Part shown: piece after piece, positions 1 to 5,699 of the stretch
Layout of the letters: each line of letters opens with the position of its first letter
Numbering within the stretch: the stretch's first letter is position 1
From: Acidobacteriaceae bacterium
GTDB taxonomy: Bacteria > Acidobacteriota > Terriglobia > Terriglobales > SbA1
Assembly (NCBI GenBank): GCA_003136335.1
Contig: PLEA01000313.1
Location: 410 to 6,194 of the forward strand
Length of the DNA: 5,785 nucleotides
Reading direction: 5' to 3'
Position numbers and translations under genes: made by a program
The notes under the pieces: model-generated
Databases searched by the model: none
What the model saw: only the letters and a program-made list of their open reading frames with translations
Told to the model about the DNA's origin: nothing

Positions 1-245
1 ATGGTGCCGTGCATGGTCAGCAGACTGAGATACGTTTCCGGCTTGATCTCCCCGACAAACGGCAACACGGCCGCCGGCCAGATCAAGTGAATGCGCATCA
101 ACAGCGACAAAAACATCCCAACAAATACCGCCGTGAGCGCCAGGAAAAAATACTGTATGCCGATGACTTTGTGATCCAGGCTGAAAATGTATTTCCGGAT
201 GAAACCCTGAGGAGCGTGCGCGTGTACCGAAGCCGGGGTCGCCAT
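1..245 (-). CDS. ctaD: Cytochrome c oxidase subunit I, N-terminal part (partial, runs off left edge)
   Basis: Catalytic heme/copper subunit of an aa3-type terminal oxidase, which reduces O2 to water and pumps protons in the cytoplasmic membrane. Only the first 81 codons are in the window. Seen: a short polar N-terminus, then SLDHKVIGIQYFF at about residues 22-34, the hallmark of the start of helix I in heme-copper oxidase subunit I. A hydrophobic helix follows (about 26-51), and the visible part ends in LLTMHGT, the conserved loop leading to helix II. The heme and CuB histidines lie beyond the edge. The ATG at 243-245 is one base after the coxB stop, and a GGAG (256-259) lies 10 bases upstream inside the end of coxB, so the two genes are almost certainly co-transcribed and translationally coupled. 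The family call is firm. The exact oxidase class (A1, A2 or caa3-like) cannot be decided from this fragment. Confidence 0.93.
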   Translation of the reverse strand, partial: MATPASVHAHAPQGFIRKYIFSLDHKVIGIQYFFLALTAVFVGMFLSLLMRIHLIWPAAVLPFVGEIKPETYLSLLTMHGT

Positions 246-246
246 T

Positions 247-1053
247 TTATTGTTTCTCCGCCTCCCGTGCCGCCAGCCACTTGTCAAAATCCTCCTGGCT
301 GACGATGTGGACCATGCCGTGCATCTTGTAATGCCCAAGCCCGCAAAGTTCGGCGCAGGCAATCTCGTACTCGCCGATCGCGGTCGGTTTGAAGTGCATG
401 TGAATGTTCAGCCCCGGAACCGTATCTTGCTTGAAGCGTAGCGAGGGCACAAAGAAGCTGTGAATCACATCCACCGCGCGCAGGCTGACGTCGATCTCGC
501 GATCGACCGGCAAATACATTGTTCCCGTCACCACGTCATCTTTCGCGGCCGGATCGGAAGTATTCAGCCCTACTGCGGCCTCGCCGCCCGCCGAAGGATC
601 CATCAGCTTCGGACTGGTCCCGCCATATTTTCCATCAGGCCCCGGATAGCGGAAGTACCAGGCGAATTGCATCCCGGTTACTTCCACCTGCACCGCGCCA
701 GCCTCGGCCGCATCCCACCGCTGGCTAGCCCAAACGCTGCTGCCCATCAGGTTCAGCCCAATGAAGAGCACCGCAGTGAGCACCGTCCACACGACTTCCA
801 GCGTCGTGTTGCCGTGAGAATACGAAGCCGGCGGAGCAGAGGGACTCTCGCGATACCTCCACACGATGTACCCCAGCCCAAGCTGCGCCGCGAGAAAAAT
901 AATCCCCATGATGACGAAGGTGAGAGCGAATTGGTGGTCGATCCAGCCCGCGGCTGCGGACGCACCCGCCGGCAGCCACCAGGTCTTGGCGACGAAGAAA
1001 TATGTACTGGCCAACGTGATCAGCCAGATCAAGAGCAGTAACGCGAGGCCCAT
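247..1053 (-). CDS. ctaC: Cytochrome c oxidase subunit II with CuA centre
   Basis: Accepts electrons from a periplasmic donor at the binuclear CuA site and passes them to subunit I. The 268-residue protein has three hydrophobic segments (about 2-22, 42-65 and 84-104). The first may be a signal anchor. The HGNTTLEVVWT motif (80-90) precedes the last helix, and a periplasmic cupredoxin domain follows. The CuA ligands are all present: H198 in DVIHSFFVP, then C233, E235, C237, H241 and M244 in CAELCGLGHYKM. No C-terminal cytochrome c domain is fused, so the protein is not caa3-type in the strict sense. The aromatic patch reads MQFAWYFRYPG (128-138), with Phe130 where many homologues have the electron-entry Trp. 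I chose the ATG at 1053 because GGGAGGG lies 7 bases upstream and the protein then begins directly with the first hydrophobic stretch. A longer reading from a TTG at 1131 lacks a ribosome binding site and would start almost at the inferred transcription start. First visible gene of the cox operon. Confidence 0.95.
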   Translation of the reverse strand: MGLALLLLIWLITLASTYFFVAKTWWLPAGASAAAGWIDHQFALTFVIMGIIFLAAQLGLGYIVWRYRESPSAPPASYSHGNTTLEVVWTVLTAVLFIGLNLMGSSVWASQRWDAAEAGAVQVEVTGMQFAWYFRYPGPDGKYGGTSPKLMDPSAGGEAAVGLNTSDPAAKDDVVTGTMYLPVDREIDVSLRAVDVIHSFFVPSLRFKQDTVPGLNIHMHFKPTAIGEYEIACAELCGLGHYKMHGMVHIVSQEDFDKWLAAREAEKQ

Positions 1054-1060
1054 TCCCCAG

Positions 1061-1067
1061 CCCTCCC
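1061..1067 (-). promoter_or_regulatory. Ribosome binding site that fixes the coxB start
   Basis: On the minus strand the bases read GGGAGGG, 7 bases before the ATG at 1053. This strong Shine-Dalgarno match decides in favour of the 268-residue CoxB over the 294-residue version starting at the TTG at 1131. Confidence 0.75.
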
Positions 1068-1143
1068 GAACTCTAAGGACGATGCAAAAAGATTTCCCCA
1101 CGGCCGCTGCCACGCCCCACAGCGCAAGCAACAGTCGGCGGCG

Positions 1144-1174
1144 AGTGTACCACAGCCACCCGCGAAAATATCAA
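1144..1174 (-). promoter_or_regulatory. Candidate sigma-70-type promoter of the cox operon
   Basis: On the minus strand a -35-like TTGATA (1169-1174, five of six matches to TTGACA) is followed after 19 bases by a -10-like TACACT (1144-1149, four of six). The -10 is preceded by TGG, which fits an extended -10 and may compensate for the long spacer. Transcription would start near 1137, leaving a leader of about 85 bases before coxB. This is a by-eye call. The consensus in this organism is unknown. Confidence 0.45.
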
Positions 1175-1197
1175 GGGACTTCCTGAGGAAAAGTCTT

Positions 1198-1309
1198 GCC
1201 ACGGATCAACACGGCTTTCCCACGGCTTAGAAAATCAAAGCGCATCGAATCTCTTCCAGGGTTTAATCCGCCAGGGTTTAATCCGTGTAGATCCGTGAAA
1301 ATCCGTGGC
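1198..1309. repeat. Inverted array of CACGG boxes (REP-like intergenic element)
   Basis: The left arm carries CACGG at 1200-1204, 1210-1214 and 1221-1225. The right arm carries the complement CCGTG at 1283-1287, 1293-1297 and 1303-1307. The box spacing is 10-11 bp, close to one helical turn. The outer ends GCCACGGAT (1198-1206) and ATCCGTGGC (1301-1309) are perfect inverted copies, and 14 of the outer 17 positions match. It starts 10 bases after the stop codon of the propeller gene and ends about 25 bases before the cox -35 box. I recall similar CACGGAT-type intergenic repeats in several phyla but know no established function. It could act as a 3' stabiliser, a loose terminator, a protein-binding array, or a non-autonomous mobile element. 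Confidence 0.6.
1256..1285. repeat. Perfect 15-bp tandem duplication
   Basis: CCAGGGTTTAATCCG occurs twice head to tail with no mismatch (1256-1270 and 1271-1285). It lies inside the right arm of the CACGG element, and the second copy runs into the first CCGTG box. It looks like a slippage or local duplication event. Confidence 0.85.
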
Positions 1310-1318
1310 GAATGTTTC

Positions 1319-4300
1319 TTACTTCTCTCTCCACTCTGGCACCCGCCCCGGAGTCCAAGGCGCCCCCGCCGCCTCCATGTCCTTCTCAAGCTTCGAAAGA
1401 TCAGCTTCCACCAGCGTACGCAACTTACCAAGTTGCTCCCCAAACTCCGCCGCCGCGATGTTGTAAGAATCAACATGCGATTGCGTCGGTTTCGCCAGCG
1501 AGAACCGTTCGCCCTCAATGATGGAATTCACCCTCTCACTGATGGACGAGGGCACATTCTCGCTCCTCTTCGCCATCTCCACGTCGCCACGCAGAACTCG
1601 CCTTATCTCGCGCTCCCGCTGCTCGAGCCCATCGGCAAAAGCCCCCAGTTGTTTCTCGGCCGCGGGTGTTTCCCGTAACGCCTCGCGAATCGCCTTCAAC
1701 CGCGACTCCACTTCGTCGGAAGTATGAAGCGCCCCGGAAACCGCCCGATACAGACGCGTCACCTTCCGCAGGAATTCCTCCCGCGCCGTCCGCTCCGCCG
1801 CACTCATCCCCGACCCTCCCTCGGTCACAACTTTGAACTGCTCCGGGCCGGCGAGTTCCGTCACCACGCTCCCGACCTTATCGAACAGCCGCACCGAGTA
1901 GCTCCCGGCAAGCACCAGCGGCCCCTGATCGGTCGCACGCGGAAAATCTTCTTCCTCGTCATCAGAATGTTTCTTCACCTGCGGCGCAGCATAACGCAGG
2001 TCCCACGCCACTCGCTGGAACCCCGCGTCCGCGCTCCCGTCCACCCGCCGGATCGCCGCCCCACTCTCGTCATACACGACGAAATAAACTTCCGGCTTCG
2101 CCTCCTCCGCCTCCGCACGCAGCTCATCATTCGTCGGGTAGGGAAGCGTCTGATTTTTCTTCGCCGCATCCTTCTCCGTCTCCTGCCGCTTTTCTTTTTT
2201 CGTCTTAATCTTCTCTTTCATGTACGCGGTAAATACCGCACCATACGGCGGATTTTCAGCCGTATAAAACGCATCGCCCTGAAATCCTTTATTCCGCCCT
2301 CCCAGCGGATGCCGCGGCACATAAAGCAGCGCATCCTTCACCGGAAACACCGCCGCAGCCTGCTGGGTGGATTCAGCCTTAATCTGCCGCAGCGCCGTAA
2401 TGTCATCCAGCACATAAAATCCGCGTCCAAACGTCGCGATCACCAGGTCGCCCTCCCGCGCCTGAATCACCATGTCGCGCACCGCAATCGTCGGGAGCCC
2501 GCCCTTCAGCCGCACCCAGTGCTGCCCGGCGTCGATCGAAAAGAACGCCCCGAGTTCCGTCCCCGCAAACAGCAAATTCGGATTCACCGTATCTTCCGCA
2601 AACGCCAGCACCGGCCCATTCTCCGGCAGATCGCCCGCAATCGAAGTCCAGGTCTTGCCGGCGTCGCTGGATTTCAGAAGATAAGGTTTAAAGTCCTCGT
2701 TCTTGTGATTGTCAAACGCCGCATAAACCGTATTCGCGTCATGATTCGAAGCCGCCAACCGGCTCACATACGTCATCTCCGGAACGCCCGCAAACTTTTC
2801 ATCTTTCGTCCAACTCCCACCGCCATCGCCAGTCATTTGAATCAGCCCATCGTCGGTCCCCACATAAATCAACCCTTCTTTCTTCGGAGACTCCGCCAGC
2901 GCCACGATGTTCCCGTAAAACGACGTCGACTGATTCTTCGCCACCGCATCCGGACCCCACACTTTTCCCATCACTGGCAGCTTGTTGCGATCGATCTGCC
3001 GTGTCAGATCCCCGCTGATCGCCTTCCAGGTATCGCCGCGATCGTCGCTGCGAAACAATTTATTCGCCGCGAAATAAAGCCGCGTGTGCGAGTGCGGACT
3101 CACAATAATCGGCGAATCCCAATTCCACCGCAGCGGCGGCTCACCTTTGCCTTCCAGCGGCTGCAACACCAGTTCCTGCCCCGTGGCCTTGTCGTACCGA
3201 ACCAGCACCCCATACTGCGATTCGGAATAAACCGTGTTCGCGTCCACCGGATCCACCTGCGAATGGAACCCATCTCCCCCGGTCGTCACATACCATTCGG
3301 AATTCGCAATTCCGTTTACATCGCGCGTCCGCGCCGGGCCGCACCACGAAAAGTCGTCCTGCGTCCCTCCGCATACGTGATAAAACGGCATGGCATTATC
3401 CACCGCAACGTCATAAAACTGCACCGTTGGCAGATTCGCTTTAAACTCCCAAGTCTTCGCGTTGTCCCAGGTCTCATACATCCCGCCGTCGGAACCGAGT
3501 AACCAGTGCTTGCTGTCGTCCGGATCGATCCAGATGGCGTGATTGTCTCCGTGATGATTCACCTCGTTTACCTTGTGCAGCGTCTTGCCCCCATCCAGCG
3601 ACTCGCGTAGCTGAACGTTCATTACAAAAATGCGGTCAACATTCTTCGGATCGGCCACCACTCGCGCGTAGTACATCGCCCCCTGATCGAATTCATTGCG
3701 CCGCTCCCACGTCGCGCCCTTGTCGCTCGAGCGAAAGATCCCACCCTTCCCATCGCCAGCCTCAATCGCCGCGTAGACCACATTCGGATCGGCCGCTGAA
3801 ACCGCCAGTCCAATCCGCCCCATATCCACCGCAGGCAGCCCCGACTTTAACTTGTTCCATGTAGCTCCCGCGTCTGTCGACTTGTAAATCGCGCTCTCCG
3901 GCCCGCCATCAATCAACGTAAACACATGCCGCCGCCGCTGATAAGCCGCCGCATACACAACGTCCGGATTCCCCGGATCCAGTTGCACATCGACCACGCC
4001 CGTGTTCTCGCTGATCGTCAGCACTGCCTTCCAGTTCTTCCCACCGTCGGAACTTTTGTAGAGTCCGCGATCCCCGCCCGGCCCCCAAAGCGGCCCCTCC
4101 GCCGCCACGTAAACCACTTTCGAATCCCGCGGATCGACCACCACTCGCCCAATGTGCTCCGACTTCTTCAGTCCCAAATTCTGCCAGCTCTTGCCCCCAT
4201 CTTCCGACCGGTAAATTCCATCGCCGTAGCTGACGCTGCGCTGCGAGTTGCTCTCGCCCGAGCCCACCCACACCACGGAAGAATCACTCGGATCCAGCGT

Positions 4301-4705
4301 GACCCATCCAATCGAATACGATCCCTCGCCATCGAACACCGGAGTCCAGGTCGTCCCGTCGTTGACCGTCTTCCAAACTCCCCCCGACGCCACGCCCACG
4401 TAATACTCGTTCTTATTCCTGGGATTCACTGCGATCGACATCACGCGTCCCGAGGCCACCGCCGGCCCAATCAGCCGAAACTTCAGCCCCGAGAAAGTGT
4501 CGGCATTCATCCCAGCTTTCTTCTCTTCTTTTTTCGGTTCCTCTTTCTTTTCGTCCTTCTTCAGATCTTTCGTCGGAGTTTTCGCAACCGCCGGATTTTT
4601 CTTGTCGGCGTCCTTGTCCGTCGAAACCGGGGCCACGGTCTGTGCCGCAAGCGGAAGGTGGAACAACGAGAACGCAACCAGAAGAATTCCAAACCGTGAT
4701 TTCAA
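1319..4705 (-). CDS. Large secreted Asp-box (BNR) beta-propeller protein, sortilin/VPS10-like; function unknown
   Basis: Predicted exported protein of 1128 residues. Seen in order: signal peptide (1 to about 22, ending LPLAAQ); a Lys/Glu-rich linker (about 30-64); tandem beta-propeller repeats (about 70-770); a Lys-rich insert (about 829-850); a beta-sandwich-like segment (about 870-960) with VYDESGAAIRRVDG, WDLRY and GSYSVRL, reminiscent of FlgD Ig-like folds; and a helical, possibly coiled-coil tail (about 966-1110). Clear Asp boxes (S/T-x-D-x-G-x-x-W) end near W174, W225, W283, W333, W560, W686 and W730. Degenerate ones end near W120, L375, W419 and W632. A GGTQDD motif (446-451) lies between the only two cysteines, C445 and C455. 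Databases often name such proteins glycosyl hydrolase, sialidase or xyloglucanase from the Asp boxes alone, but I see no catalytic signature and would not assign an enzyme activity. The start is a TTG (4703-4705) with GGGAG six bases upstream; the next in-frame Met (66) would lose the signal peptide. No convincing promoter was found. It is co-directional with coxBA but separated from it by a repeat element and a candidate promoter, so it is probably an independent unit. Confidence 0.9.
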   Translation of the reverse strand: MKSRFGILLVAFSLFHLPLAAQTVAPVSTDKDADKKNPAVAKTPTKDLKKDEKKEEPKKEEKKAGMNADTFSGLKFRLIGPAVASGRVMSIAVNPRNKNEYYVGVASGGVWKTVNDGTTWTPVFDGEGSYSIGWVTLDPSDSSVVWVGSGESNSQRSVSYGDGIYRSEDGGKSWQNLGLKKSEHIGRVVVDPRDSKVVYVAAEGPLWGPGGDRGLYKSSDGGKNWKAVLTISENTGVVDVQLDPGNPDVVYAAAYQRRRHVFTLIDGGPESAIYKSTDAGATWNKLKSGLPAVDMGRIGLAVSAADPNVVYAAIEAGDGKGGIFRSSDKGATWERRNEFDQGAMYYARVVADPKNVDRIFVMNVQLRESLDGGKTLHKVNEVNHHGDNHAIWIDPDDSKHWLLGSDGGMYETWDNAKTWEFKANLPTVQFYDVAVDNAMPFYHVCGGTQDDFSWCGPARTRDVNGIANSEWYVTTGGDGFHSQVDPVDANTVYSESQYGVLVRYDKATGQELVLQPLEGKGEPPLRWNWDSPIIVSPHSHTRLYFAANKLFRSDDRGDTWKAISGDLTRQIDRNKLPVMGKVWGPDAVAKNQSTSFYGNIVALAESPKKEGLIYVGTDDGLIQMTGDGGGSWTKDEKFAGVPEMTYVSRLAASNHDANTVYAAFDNHKNEDFKPYLLKSSDAGKTWTSIAGDLPENGPVLAFAEDTVNPNLLFAGTELGAFFSIDAGQHWVRLKGGLPTIAVRDMVIQAREGDLVIATFGRGFYVLDDITALRQIKAESTQQAAAVFPVKDALLYVPRHPLGGRNKGFQGDAFYTAENPPYGAVFTAYMKEKIKTKKEKRQETEKDAAKKNQTLPYPTNDELRAEAEEAKPEVYFVVYDESGAAIRRVDGSADAGFQRVAWDLRYAAPQVKKHSDDEEEDFPRATDQGPLVLAGSYSVRLFDKVGSVVTELAGPEQFKVVTEGGSGMSAAERTAREEFLRKVTRLYRAVSGALHTSDEVESRLKAIREALRETPAAEKQLGAFADGLEQREREIRRVLRGDVEMAKRSENVPSSISERVNSIIEGERFSLAKPTQSHVDSYNIAAAEFGEQLGKLRTLVEADLSKLEKDMEAAGAPWTPGRVPEWREK

Positions 4706-4711
4706 GCGAAG

Positions 4712-4716
4712 CTCCC
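4712..4716 (-). promoter_or_regulatory. Ribosome binding site supporting a TTG start
   Basis: The minus strand reads GGGAG, six bases before the TTG at 4705. An out-of-frame ATG overlaps it (4716-4718), so the ribosome must choose the TTG. The signal peptide that directly follows the TTG supports this choice. Confidence 0.65.
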
Positions 4717-4840
4717 ATCCGACCAGGAACCGATCAGAGATCGCGCTCCTGATAGCAGCAGCGCTCTCCGCGTCCTCGGCGGTAATAGAGATTTACAAAA
4801 CTGATATGTATACAGGATTTTTCTTCAACTTAGAAGCGCC

Positions 4841-4904
4841 CTGTCATCCTGCGAAGGATGTGCGTCGCGAACGCGAAGCGCATCCGCAGTCGAAGGATCC
4901 CTTC
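4841..4904. repeat. REP-like palindromic intergenic repeat
   Basis: The segment begins CTGTCATCCTGCGAAGGATG and ends CAGTCGAAGGATCCC, the outline of a GTCATCCTG...CGAAGGATCC repeat I associate with intergenic regions of Acidobacteria and other phyla. CATCCT (4845-4850) and AGGATG (4855-4860) form a 6-bp stem closed by GCGA, a GNRA-type tetraloop. Alternatively 4856-4869 can pair with 4872-4885 (about 14 positions, one G-U and one mismatch) over a tiny loop, extended by CTGC/GCAG (4849-4852 with 4886-4889) past a three-base bulge. The two folds share GGATG and exclude each other. It lies between divergent genes, roughly 140 bases from the propeller start and 85 from the thioesterase start. Confidence 0.6.
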
Positions 4905-4976
4905 CCTATACTCACTCGAACAATCTCCGCAAAGCGTTTCCGAAAACGCGGCCGCGCTCAAACTCCCGCCACACGT

Positions 4977-4982
4977 TAGAAT
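4977..4982 (+). promoter_or_regulatory. Candidate -10 element of the thioesterase gene
   Basis: TAGAAT (five of six matches to TATAAT) ends 7 bases before the ATG at 4990. No -35 match is visible 17 bases upstream. If used, the transcript would start at or next to the ATG, meaning a leaderless message. This fits the absence of a Shine-Dalgarno sequence before this start. Confidence 0.35.
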
Positions 4983-4989
4983 TCTTCCC

Positions 4990-5454
4990 ATGCCCCGAAA
5001 GTCCGAAGGCCACGACACGCGTTACGTCCAACTGCAAAAGAACTACTGCTTCGCCTGCGGCCAAAACAATCCCGACGGCATGCACCTAAAATTCACCCTC
5101 GACGAAGAGAGCAAAACCTTCGTCTGCAAATTCCGCCTCGGCAAGCGCTACACCGGCCCGCCCGGCCACTGTCACGGCGGCATCATCGCGACTATCCTCG
5201 ACGACGCCATGGGCAAGGTAAACAAGCTCCGCCACGTAATCGCCCTCACCAAGGAGATGACCGTCGAGTACCTGAAGCCAGTGCCCCTGCACAAACCCCT
5301 GCACGTCGAAGGCAGGGAAGTCACCGTCAACGGCCGCATCCACATCAACGCCGCCGAGATTCGCAATGACAAAAACGAAGTCCTAGCTCGCAGCAAAGGT
5401 ACCTTCATCGCCATCGACCCCGAAAAAATGTTCGCCAAATTCGTGGAGAGATAG
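4990..5454 (+). CDS. PaaI-family hotdog-fold thioesterase
   Basis: Probable acyl-CoA thioesterase of the 4HBT/PaaI superfamily, cytoplasmic and likely oligomeric. Substrate unknown. The 154 residues match a single hotdog domain. The active-site segment is GHCHGGIIATILDDAMG (59-75): HGG at 62-64 and Asp71 nine residues after the His, the spacing of the catalytic Asp in E. coli PaaI. The N-terminal CFACGQNNPDGMHLKF (20-35), with C20 and C23, is a typical entry motif of one PaaI subgroup. The start at 4990 was chosen because homology-like sequence begins there. An extended reading from 4858 would add 44 residues encoded by the REP-like repeat and low-quality intergenic sequence. No Shine-Dalgarno is seen before 4990, so the start is good but not certain. 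It is divergent from the propeller gene, and a hairpin separates it from pdxS. Confidence 0.9.
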   Translation: MPRKSEGHDTRYVQLQKNYCFACGQNNPDGMHLKFTLDEESKTFVCKFRLGKRYTGPPGHCHGGIIATILDDAMGKVNKLRHVIALTKEMTVEYLKPVPLHKPLHVEGREVTVNGRIHINAAEIRNDKNEVLARSKGTFIAIDPEKMFAKFVER

Positions 5455-5465
5455 ACGCGCGGGTG

Positions 5466-5515
5466 CCCCACCCTTCTTTCTTTCGCGTTTTTTGCGAACG
5501 AGGGTGGGGATTTTG
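5466..5515 (+). terminator. Terminator-like nested hairpin after the thioesterase gene
   Basis: CCCCACCCT (5466-5474) pairs perfectly with AGGGTGGGG (5501-5509). Within the loop, TTCGC (5482-5486) pairs with GCGAA (5494-5498) around a T-rich 7-base loop. ATTTTG follows the outer stem, a short U-tract. It begins 11 bases after the stop codon. The strong stem and position suit a terminator, but the long outer loop and weak U-tract also fit a dispersed palindromic repeat. Confidence 0.5.
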
Positions 5516-5586
5516 ACCTCGATTGCACGATGGTGACCCCGCGGCGGCGAATTTCCCCCGGGGTTCCGCAATTACTCCCCCCGCTG

Positions 5587-5592
5587 TAGAAT
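5587..5592 (+). promoter_or_regulatory. Candidate -10 element of pdxS
   Basis: TAGAAT, identical to the hexamer before the thioesterase gene, sits in TGTAGAATAAAT about 107 bases before the pdxS ATG. The -35 position (TTCCGC, 5564-5569) is a poor match. If active, the pdxS leader of about 100 bases would contain the whole 7-bp repeat array. Confidence 0.35.
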
Positions 5593-5635
5593 AAATCAGC
5601 AGCGAAAACCCACCGAGCACGCATCATCAAAGGGT

Positions 5636-5684
5636 TAGCTGATAGCTGATAGCTGATAGCTGACAGCCGAAAGCTGACAGCCGC
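5636..5684 (+). repeat. 7-bp tandem repeat array (TAGCTGA)n upstream of pdxS
   Basis: Seven units in register: four perfect TAGCTGA (5636-5663), then CAGCCGA, AAGCTGA and CAGCCGC. The array ends six bases before the pdxS Shine-Dalgarno. The perfect block suggests recent slippage, the degenerate block an older part. Each unit contains AGCT, so self-pairing is possible. Confidence 0.85.
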
Positions 5685-5691
5685 TTTCCGG
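5667..5691 (+). promoter_or_regulatory. Hairpin overlapping the pdxS ribosome binding site
   Basis: CCGAAAGC (5667-5674) can pair with GCTTT (5683-5687) plus CGG (5689-5691), with C5688 bulged and an 8-base loop. The 3' arm takes up the first two G bases of the pdxS Shine-Dalgarno GGAG (5690-5693), which lies six bases before the ATG. The structure could lower initiation. Whether it matters in the cell is inference. Confidence 0.4.
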
Positions 5692-5699
5692 AGCCCACA

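Noticed and set aside
460..1041. 193-codon plus-strand open frame opposite coxB
   Set aside because: Antisense to a complete, motif-verified CoxB; the translation shows no domain.
1054..1131. N-terminal extension of CoxB starting at TTG 1131
   Set aside because: No ribosome site, the extension is unlike family N-termini, and it would begin only a few bases after the inferred transcription start. The ATG at 1053 has a strong GGGAGGG.
1724..3502. 592-codon open frame on the plus strand opposite the propeller gene
   Set aside because: It is antisense to a strongly supported gene, is dominated by Arg, Pro, His and Ile, and has no recognisable motif. Long antisense frames are expected in GC-rich genes with biased third positions.
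3926..4699. 257-codon plus-strand open frame opposite the propeller N-terminus
   Set aside because: Arg/His/Pro-rich translation antisense to Asp-box repeats and signal peptide. Its Phe/Leu-rich stretch is the complement of the Lys/Glu linker codons.
4807..4836. Promoter for the propeller gene (minus-strand TTCTAA ... TATACA near the palindrome TGTATACA at 4807-4814)
   Set aside because: Spacing is acceptable, but the -35 matches only three of six and other hexamer choices fit as well. Too weak to list.
4858..4989. 44-residue extension of the thioesterase from ATG 4858
   Set aside because: It would translate the REP-like repeat, the residues look unlike the family, and no ribosome site is present.
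5536..5569. GC-rich inverted pieces (ACCCC/GGGGT and GCGG/CCGC) before pdxS
   Set aside because: Short arms with long loops are expected by chance in such GC-rich sequence; there is no T-tract or riboswitch-like core.
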